This document shows, piece after piece, positions 16,020 to 21,384 of a stretch of 21,384 bases of DNA. The translations under genes and the position numbers were made by a program. The notes under the pieces are model-generated. The model was not told where the DNA came from. It did no database searches and was given only the letters and a program-made list of their open reading frames with translations. Numbering within the stretch: position 1 is the stretch's first letter; the number at the start of each line of letters is the position of its first letter. Source of the DNA: Acidimicrobiaceae bacterium (GTDB lineage Bacteria; Actinomycetota; Acidimicrobiia; Acidimicrobiales; Ilumatobacteraceae); the NCBI GenBank assembly GCA_947490975.1, contig CANLHV010000008.1:1-21384 (forward strand). The letters are read 5' to 3'.

Positions 16020-17201
16020 ATGATGGAGATAATCGTTGGTTTATTAGTTGTCGTTATTATCAGCCTTGGTTTGCTTTTGTTTCGCCAAAATAGTGTTGGC
16101 AATAATATTTCAACGCCACAAAATTTTGACCAGACTGCATTAATTGACGCGGTAAAGACCGCCGTTGATGCCCAGGTGGGTAAAGCGACACAACAAGCCC
16201 TCGAAAACGTCAACTCGCAAATCGACCGCACTTATCAGGCACGCACACAAACTTTGGCAACAGAAACAAAGAGCCTTCTCGACCCAGTTGCAACACAAAT
16301 GAATGAACTACGAAATGCCGTTACTTCTTTGCAGTCAAACTACACAAACACAGTTGGCGTAACAGAAACTATAAGCAAACAAATTGACACGCTGAACCAG
16401 ACGACTTCTGCCCTTCAATCGGCGCTCAAATCAACAAGTGCACGCGGTGCATGGGGTGAGCAACAGTTGCGCAATGTGATCGAGCTCGCCGGTATGTTGC
16501 CGTATTGCGACTTCTTTGAACAGACGACGGTAACCAGCAATGACCGAACACAAAGACCAGACGCGGTAATCAAATTGCCTAACGACGGTTGCGTCGTAAT
16601 CGACTCAAAAACACCACTCGACTCATATCTAAAAGCCCAAGAAACTTCAGATCCAACATTGCGTCAACAACTATTAAGCGACCATGCCAAGGCACTAGCT
16701 GGCCACGCCAAAGTTTTGGCCGACAAAAAATATTGGGAGCAATTCAATCGCTCACCCGAATATGTAATTATGTTTATTCCGGGCGAATCATTTTTGGCAG
16801 ACGCGTTGCGCTCAGATAGCAGTTTGTTAGAAGTTGCGATGCGAAGCCGAGTTTTAATCGCCTCACCAGTCAATTTATTGGCATTGCTTCTAGCCGTTGC
16901 CAAAGGTTGGCAGGCATTTCAAATTGCCGAGCATGCCGAAAAAATCGCGGCTCTTGGCCGTGAGTTATACGAACGAGTAGACACGGTGCTTGAGAGTGTC
17001 GAGAAGACCGGCCGTGGCCTCGAGTCTGCAATTTCGGCATACAACAAGATGGTCGGGTCAATTGAAGGACGCATGTTGGCCACTCTGCGTAAATTCAAAG
17101 ACGCAGGTGTGACTTCTTCTGAACTGACTGAAATCTCAAACATTGATTCTGCGCCGCGACAAATTTCGGCTCCTGAACACACAAGAGAACTAGGTAGCTG
17201 A
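16020..17201 (+). CDS. rmuC: DNA recombination protein RmuC
   Basis: RmuC proteins are putative nucleases that limit recombination at inverted repeats. The product begins with one membrane helix (EIIVGLLVVVIISLGLLLF), continues with a Gln/Thr-rich probable coiled coil (about 40-135), then the RmuC core: ARGAWGEQQL (141-150), RPDAVIKLP (179-187) and VVIDSKTPLDSYL with Asp195 and Lys197 in a PD-(D/E)xK-like arrangement. Length is 393 residues from the first of two adjacent ATGs (16020 and 16023). An in-frame GTG at 15984 would put 12 polar residues before the membrane helix and abut the divergent gene, so it is less likely. The C-terminal tail is variable. Confidence 0.93.
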   Translation: MMEIIVGLLVVVIISLGLLLFRQNSVGNNISTPQNFDQTALIDAVKTAVDAQVGKATQQALENVNSQIDRTYQARTQTLATETKSLLDPVATQMNELRNAVTSLQSNYTNTVGVTETISKQIDTLNQTTSALQSALKSTSARGAWGEQQLRNVIELAGMLPYCDFFEQTTVTSNDRTQRPDAVIKLPNDGCVVIDSKTPLDSYLKAQETSDPTLRQQLLSDHAKALAGHAKVLADKKYWEQFNRSPEYVIMFIPGESFLADALRSDSSLLEVAMRSRVLIASPVNLLALLLAVAKGWQAFQIAEHAEKIAALGRELYERVDTVLESVEKTGRGLESAISAYNKMVGSIEGRMLATLRKFKDAGVTSSELTEISNIDSAPRQISAPEHTRELGS

Positions 17202-17225
17202 TTGGTTTAGCAATCAAAGTATCGC

Positions 17226-17231
17226 TAGCAT
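17226..17231 (+). promoter_or_regulatory. candidate leaderless -10 element for the 49-aa membrane protein and tilS
   Basis: TAGCAT fits the TANNNT pattern and ends seven bases before the ATG at 17239. A weak TTGGTT lies 18 bases upstream. It would start a short transcript covering the small membrane protein and tilS. Support is only pattern and spacing. Confidence 0.3.
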
Positions 17232-17238
17232 TACGTCG

Positions 17239-17388
17239 ATGATTGCAGCAGTTGTTTGGCATTGGTGGTTAGGTGCGGGTTTGTTGATCGCCGGCATCGG
17301 TGCGTTAGTTGGTTTAGTGGTTGGCTACTTGAAGTCGGTAACCGCCCTTAAACACCCAAACCGTCGCCAGAGACAAGCTCAGAAATAA
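17239..17388 (+). CDS. 49-residue single-span membrane microprotein
   Basis: A short open frame of 49 codons between rmuC and tilS. The product starts MIAAVVWHWWLGAGLLIAG, continues through a Gly/Val-rich hydrophobic stretch (GIGALVGLVVGYL) and ends with a strongly basic tail, HPNRRQRQAQK. One membrane helix with the basic tail in the cytosol is the expected topology by the positive-inside rule. No catalytic motif is visible and I do not assign a function. It is supported by the clean membrane-plus-basic-tail composition, by a candidate leaderless promoter, and because it fills what would otherwise be a 200-base gap. Its stop lies 13 bases before tilS, so co-transcription is likely. Confidence 0.6.
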   Translation: MIAAVVWHWWLGAGLLIAGIGALVGLVVGYLKSVTALKHPNRRQRQAQK

Positions 17389-17401
17389 CCAGCTTGGGCC
17401 A

Positions 17402-18295
17402 ATGAATGCCCTCGATAAAAAGCTTCATTCAAGTGAGTCTGCTGCTCAACTTTTAGCACGATGTAATTTTCCATCGCCAGGTGCAAAGATTGATTGCGCT
17501 GTTTCGGGTGGCCAAGACAGCATGGCGATGCTTTTGCTCGCTATTTTGAATGGCTGCGAAGTTACCGCATTTCATGTAGATCATTCTTTGCGTCATGGTT
17601 CAGATCAAGAAGCAAAAATCGTTGCCAGACTTGCAGAGCAAATCGGCGCGAGTTTTGTTAGCAAGACTGTCAAAGTTGAGCCTGGCGCAAATCTCGAGGC
17701 GCGTGCTCGTAACGCGCGATTTGAAGTGTTGCCTCAACAAATTGCGACTGGTCATACTGCCGATGACCAAGCCGAGACTTTACTGATCAACCTATTGCGT
17801 GGTGCTGGCCTGCAAGGACTTGCTGGAATGAGACAAAGCCACAGTCACCCGATATTGAATCTACGTCGTAGTGAAACCGAGATGCTGTGTCGCGAACTCG
17901 AAATTGAATGTGTCGTTGACCCAACAAATGCGGACATGAAGTTTTTGAGAAATCAAGTTCGCCAACAATTATTGCCATTAATGAACCAAGTTTCGCAACG
18001 CGATGTGGCCCTAGTTCTTGCTCGCCAGGCTGATTTATTTCGCGATGACAATGACTTTCTTGACGACTTAGCCAAACAGATCGACCCCACCGATGCCAAA
18101 GCCCTTTTGATTGCGCCAATCACTTTGGCACGACGCGCAATTCGAATTTGGTTGACCGATATATATCCACCTGACGCAGCGACAGTCGAACGCGTACTCG
18201 ATGTTGCACGCGGTAAAACAACCGCCTGCGAAATCGGACTAAACCGCGAAGTTCGCCGCAGCAGTCAGCGACTGCAAATCAACTCGAAGCAGTAA
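17402..18295 (+). CDS. tilS: tRNA(Ile)-lysidine synthase
   Basis: TilS modifies C34 of the CAU-anticodon tRNA(Ile2) to lysidine with ATP and lysine, so that it reads AUA and is charged with Ile. The N-terminal N-type ATP-pyrophosphatase domain shows the PP-loop SGGQDS (35-40), FHVDHSLR, GHTADDQAETLL and LLRGAGLQGLAGM, all characteristic. A following FLRNQVRQQLLPL segment matches the family's RNxxRxxxLP-type motif. At 297 residues it lacks the long C-terminal tRNA-binding extension of the E. coli enzyme, as do other actinobacterial TilS proteins. The ATG at 17402 places the PP-loop at the normal distance. The usual hpt-ftsH neighbours do not follow here. Confidence 0.95.
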   Translation: MNALDKKLHSSESAAQLLARCNFPSPGAKIDCAVSGGQDSMAMLLLAILNGCEVTAFHVDHSLRHGSDQEAKIVARLAEQIGASFVSKTVKVEPGANLEARARNARFEVLPQQIATGHTADDQAETLLINLLRGAGLQGLAGMRQSHSHPILNLRRSETEMLCRELEIECVVDPTNADMKFLRNQVRQQLLPLMNQVSQRDVALVLARQADLFRDDNDFLDDLAKQIDPTDAKALLIAPITLARRAIRIWLTDIYPPDAATVERVLDVARGKTTACEIGLNREVRRSSQRLQINSKQ

Positions 18296-18354
18296 TTTTT
18301 TAATCTCAGTGCTCACGAATGAGTTTTGAAACCTGAACACGACCTGAATTTGCT

Positions 18355-18930
18355 GTGGTATTGTGCTATTTCAATGTTCGAATCAATAATGAGCTGCAAG
18401 TCAATTTTGAAGGCTTGCTAGTGCCACAAAAACTGCGCGGTAAGTGGGCTCTTGGCATTCTGCCCCGAAACCTGACTTGGATCATCAAAGACAAACTCGC
18501 AATCTGTGAGCGGCCTGGTGGATTCGGTGTGAATCACCGACGGGTACGACGACAAGAAGAGATCATTTGGCTACGCGAAAATGAATTTGGCTGCGTGATT
18601 TCGATCAGCACCGCACCCCACAATCTGCACAGTTACGAAGAGTTACAAATGCCTTACCAGCACCGCCCGATGCCACACCCAGATGATTTAGACCCGTGGT
18701 TGAAGACTCTCTACACAGAAATTTCAAAGCTGTTACAACGTGGAATGAAGATCGTGGTTCATGCCGAAGAGGTCAGCGAGCGTCTGCACGGGTTAATGGG
18801 CGGATACATCAGGTGGTCGGGTTTGGTCGATGACCCCGCGCAGGCGATAATTCTCACCGAGCGAATTGCTGGTCGCCAACTCGACCCAGATTCACGCGAA
18901 TTGATTTTACGTGTTCACGAACTTCGCTGA
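18355..18930 (+). CDS. dual-specificity-phosphatase-like pseudophosphatase (catalytic Cys replaced by Ala)
   Basis: The 191-residue product has the outline of a compact DSP/PTP-fold protein. CVISISTAPHNLHSYEEL resembles the strand and loop after which PTPs place their general acid, followed by HRPMPHPDD (103-111), and then KIVVHAEEVSER (132-143) and an LMGGYIRWSG helix. The signature H-C-x5-R is present as His136-Ala137-x5-Arg143: the nucleophilic Cys is Ala (GCC, 18763-18765), so ordinary Cys-phosphatase chemistry should be impossible. The N-terminal part (LRGKWALGILPRNLTWIIKDKLAICERPGG, in pieces) is well formed but not a known domain to me. The start is uncertain: GTG 18355, TTG 18361, TTG 18415 or GTG 18421 are all in frame. 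A 25-base gap leads to the membrane-protein gene. Binding or regulation of a phosphorylated partner is the likely role, as inference. Confidence 0.6.
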   Translation: MVLCYFNVRINNELQVNFEGLLVPQKLRGKWALGILPRNLTWIIKDKLAICERPGGFGVNHRRVRRQEEIIWLRENEFGCVISISTAPHNLHSYEELQMPYQHRPMPHPDDLDPWLKTLYTEISKLLQRGMKIVVHAEEVSERLHGLMGGYIRWSGLVDDPAQAIILTERIAGRQLDPDSRELILRVHELR

Positions 18931-18955
18931 TTAAGCGACTCGCCGAAGAACGGTT

Positions 18956-20923
18956 ATGGACGAAAAGTCTCTAAAGGTTTTCAACCTCACAGCTTTTTCA
19001 GTGCTTTTCGCACTAGGCCTCTGGACATTAATTGGCGATGAGCTATCACAGCCTCTAGGAACACTGTCACTATTTGAAAAACTCAACTTATTTGAAATTC
19101 GAGATCGGTTAAGCCCAGCAATTGTTGTTTTCGCAATCAGCGCTGTTTTAATTTTTTTTCATCGAATAAAAATTGACTCGGTAAAGACCCAAGTGTTCGT
19201 TGCTGCACTTACATCGGTTGGTTTTTTGCTATCAATCTCTAGCTACTTGATTGATGATGATGTGGCCTGGGCCGGACTCGGAAAAAGTGTTGCAGTCTTA
19301 GGCCTCGCTCTTGCAATCGTTGTCTTGTATTTTCAACCAAAAATCGAACAATTCGTAATTTGCAACAAAAAAATTGTCGCTTTAGTTAGTGCGTTATGTC
19401 TGGTCGTTCTGGTGGCCTCATATTTGCCGTCAATTGCTCAGTTCTCTGGTGGCATCATTGACATTTTCCATTCGTCCACCATTTTTAATGAGTTGCTCTT
19501 ACCCGTAACCGGCATCACACCATTAGGAAATTTCGCATCTCAATACACATCGATGCTCGGCTGGCCACTGCTCGTCCTGAAAGGCTTCTCGCCCGAGGTG
19601 ATCATGAACGGAGTTCTAGTTTGGCTATTCGTTCTGACCATCTTTCAAATCATGGTTATCGCTGGCATCGGAAAGTCAATTTTTGGAAAAATTCCGTACC
19701 CATTGATTTTGTTGTATGTAAGTTCTTTAATCTTGATGAAAGGTGAAAAGCAAAACGAAATCGCCGGATCAATTGTTGGTTCATTTTTCTCAATTCCTTC
19801 ACGAACGTTTTTCCCGTCTGTTTTAGGCTTGATACTTGTAAATGCGTTGTTTGAAAACAAAAGAAAACAGGTCTGCCAGATAGTTCTCGGTGCACTTTTG
19901 CCAATTACGGCTCTCAACAATCTCGAATTCGGTGTACCCGCAGTAGTCGCAATAATGATCGTCCTTTTAGCGTTCTACCGACTGCGCCATGTTGATCGAA
20001 AGGCGATCGTGATCATATTTGGAGCAGCCGTTGCAACTTTTGGAATAATCGCCTTGGTTTTTTTGTTGCGGTCTGCGCCCCTCAATCTTGGACTTTGGAC
20101 TGCAATGGTTCGCGCTCAAGGCAGTGGCGGCTATATGAACGTGCCCATGCCAGTTGTTGACACATATTTGCTGGTCTTTGCAATTCTTTCGTCAGGCATC
20201 GTTATCGGGCTTAAAAGTATGTCATCGACAACTAACCCGAACTCAATGAAATCATCGGCGATTGCAATTTTTGCGGGGGCGTGGGGCGTGATGTCGATGC
20301 CTTACTACACGGGTCGCTCATGGCCATCTCATATTCAGGTCTTTTTTGTTCCACTGACAATTTGTATCTTTGGAATCGCCGGAATTTTCTATTACTCAAA
20401 TTATTTTGCTGCCAAAAAACTCACTGCCTTAGAAAAAATCGTACGGTTGCCACTCATGCTCACTCTTGTGCTGCCAATCGCCACCCTGATGATTGCGCCG
20501 GACCCAACTACTGAATGGCCACGCGCCACGGGAGGTGGATCTGAGTGGTCGTTCGAAAATCAAAGTAAAACTAAAGTCGTGACTTCGGTTTTTGAAGCAA
20601 TTAAAAGATACGAACTTGAGATCGACGAATCTGTTTATTTCGGTGATCAATACGCATCAACAGTTGAGTTGATCACCGGAATGCGAAATGGATTAGGCGT
20701 GAACACTCTGGAGTACTCGCTGGTGTCAGCAGATCTTCGTGAATTGGCTTGTCGCCGACTACCTGAATTGAATCCGCAATTTGTGGTCTCACAAAATGAT
20801 GACACACGAATCAATTTTGTCGGACCCTCGCGTCTTGACTCGTCATGCCCTGGCATGACGGTCTTACATGCGCCCGACGACATCGGTGTAACTATCTTCA
20901 GCTATTCCAAACCCAACGACTAG
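18956..20923 (+). CDS. large polytopic membrane protein, GT-C-like
   Basis: A 655-residue protein with roughly 13-15 hydrophobic helices across residues 10-510, followed by a soluble C-terminal domain of about 140 residues, probably extracytoplasmic. In the first half, a loop with DIFHSS (His172), FNELLLP (Glu179) and SQYTSMLGWP (Gln196, Tyr197) resembles the segment in GT-C membrane glycosyltransferases that precedes a 'QYGP'-like turn. A late RSWPSHIQVFF is also seen. GT-C enzymes use polyprenyl-phosphate-linked sugars outside the membrane, which would fit the polyprenyl diphosphate synthase gene next door, but the match is by eye only. It follows the pseudophosphatase gene by 25 bases and is probably co-transcribed. 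The function is not established. Confidence 0.5.
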   Translation: MDEKSLKVFNLTAFSVLFALGLWTLIGDELSQPLGTLSLFEKLNLFEIRDRLSPAIVVFAISAVLIFFHRIKIDSVKTQVFVAALTSVGFLLSISSYLIDDDVAWAGLGKSVAVLGLALAIVVLYFQPKIEQFVICNKKIVALVSALCLVVLVASYLPSIAQFSGGIIDIFHSSTIFNELLLPVTGITPLGNFASQYTSMLGWPLLVLKGFSPEVIMNGVLVWLFVLTIFQIMVIAGIGKSIFGKIPYPLILLYVSSLILMKGEKQNEIAGSIVGSFFSIPSRTFFPSVLGLILVNALFENKRKQVCQIVLGALLPITALNNLEFGVPAVVAIMIVLLAFYRLRHVDRKAIVIIFGAAVATFGIIALVFLLRSAPLNLGLWTAMVRAQGSGGYMNVPMPVVDTYLLVFAILSSGIVIGLKSMSSTTNPNSMKSSAIAIFAGAWGVMSMPYYTGRSWPSHIQVFFVPLTICIFGIAGIFYYSNYFAAKKLTALEKIVRLPLMLTLVLPIATLMIAPDPTTEWPRATGGGSEWSFENQSKTKVVTSVFEAIKRYELEIDESVYFGDQYASTVELITGMRNGLGVNTLEYSLVSADLRELACRRLPELNPQFVVSQNDDTRINFVGPSRLDSSCPGMTVLHAPDDIGVTIFSYSKPND

Positions 20924-20929
20924 TTGCTG

Positions 20930-21384
20930 TTAGCGGATAACTGAATTGAGCAAGGCTCGTGGAGCTTCGCGCAAAGCAGTTGTCGCCATTGATGCAGGCA
21001 TTTTGGCGCATTCATTTTCGGCAATTGCGACATACTCACTTGCAGTTTCAATCGCATGAGCAATGCCCGAATTTGAGCGAACAATTGCTAGCGCCGTATC
21101 ACGATCATTACCAGAAAATGATTTTCCAAGAAGGTCTCGCAATTCGAGCGCATCGGTTGAATCACTCTTAAGGGTTAACAACACAGGCAATGTGTATATA
21201 CCCTCTTCCATGTCGTGGCCTGCGCGCTTGCCGAGTTCGGCGTCTGTCGCAATCACATCCAAAATGTCGTCGACAATTTGAAACACCATGCCATATGCGG
21301 CGCCATAGTTTGTCAACGCTTCAACGACAGCGCGTTCGTGACCAGCGACGAGCGCACCAATACGAGCAGATGTCGAAAACAAAG
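20930..21384 (-). CDS. trans-polyprenyl diphosphate synthase, C-terminal part (5' truncated by window edge)
   Basis: The minus-strand frame enters from the right edge, so the N-terminus with the first Asp-rich motif is missing. The 151 visible residues begin in LFSTSARIGALVAG, a conserved segment of the family, and contain the second Asp-rich motif FQIVDDILDV followed by AELGKRAGHDMEEGIYTLPVLL. These bind Mg2+ and the allylic or isopentenyl diphosphate. The family (IspB, GrcC, HepT) extends prenyl chains for quinones or polyprenyl carriers; chain length cannot be told from this part. The TAA stop lies six bases from the stop of the GT-C-like gene, with no obvious terminator between. Confidence 0.92.
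   Translation of the reverse strand, partial: LFSTSARIGALVAGHERAVVEALTNYGAAYGMVFQIVDDILDVIATDAELGKRAGHDMEEGIYTLPVLLTLKSDSTDALELRDLLGKSFSGNDRDTALAIVRSNSGIAHAIETASEYVAIAENECAKMPASMATTALREAPRALLNSVIR

Noticed and set aside
17199..17216. Six-base perfect inverted repeat TGATTG/CAATCA after the rmuC stop
   Set aside because: Short, AT-rich and not followed by a T tract; too weak to call a terminator.
18312..18327. CTCA-CGAA-TGAG followed by TTTT after tilS
   Set aside because: A four-base stem is not enough for a terminator call, though it lies in the right place.

Overview
The window looks like a chromosomal piece of a moderately AT-rich member of the Actinomycetota. An aquatic Acidimicrobiia-type lineage would fit, but this is inference. 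The clues are a deazaflavin (F420)-type oxidoreductase, a short TilS, a trans-prenyl diphosphate synthase, a FemAB-like transferase, few recognisable Shine-Dalgarno sequences and several possible leaderless starts. No rRNA, tRNA, IS element, phage gene or CRISPR array was seen.

Positions 1-15541 form one long plus-strand surface-glycan cluster, cut by the left window edge. In order it encodes: the C-terminal part of a D-2-hydroxyacid dehydrogenase; a KdsB-family CMP-sugar synthetase; a 615-residue putative glycan transferase; a 6-phosphogluconolactonase-like protein; a CDP-deoxyhexose set (RfbF, RfbG, a small RmlC-type epimerase, an extended SDR); a GT2; a DegT-like PLP enzyme; a FemAB-like acyl or aminoacyl transferase; a polysaccharide deacetylase; a second GT2; a polytopic Wzy-like protein; a CapM-like GT4; a WbpK-like SDR; and a WecA/WbpL-type polyprenyl-phosphate sugar-1-phosphate transferase. 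Most junctions overlap as ATGA, GTGA or TGATG, which suggests tight translational coupling. Together the genes can make at least two activated sugars (a CMP-ulosonate-like sugar and a CDP-6-deoxyhexose), start a lipid-linked repeat unit, extend it, modify it and perhaps polymerise it. No Wzx flippase or Wzz chain-length regulator lies in the window.

Positions 15534-18295 hold housekeeping genes: a minus-strand F420-type oxidoreductase that converges on the glycan cluster, then divergently rmuC, a 49-codon membrane microprotein and tilS.

Positions 18355-20923 hold a probable two-gene unit: a dual-specificity-phosphatase-like protein whose catalytic Cys is replaced by Ala, and a 655-residue polytopic membrane protein with GT-C-like features. 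On the minus strand the C-terminal part of a trans-polyprenyl diphosphate synthase converges on it and runs off the right edge. No gene-free stretch exceeds about 60 bases once the 49-codon gene is counted.

The observations most worth following are the pseudophosphatase, the CMP-ulosonate-type enzyme in a probable Gram-positive, the CDP-sugar branch that lacks RfbH and ends in an SDR with an altered YxxxK motif, and the DegT/FemAB/deacetylase module.
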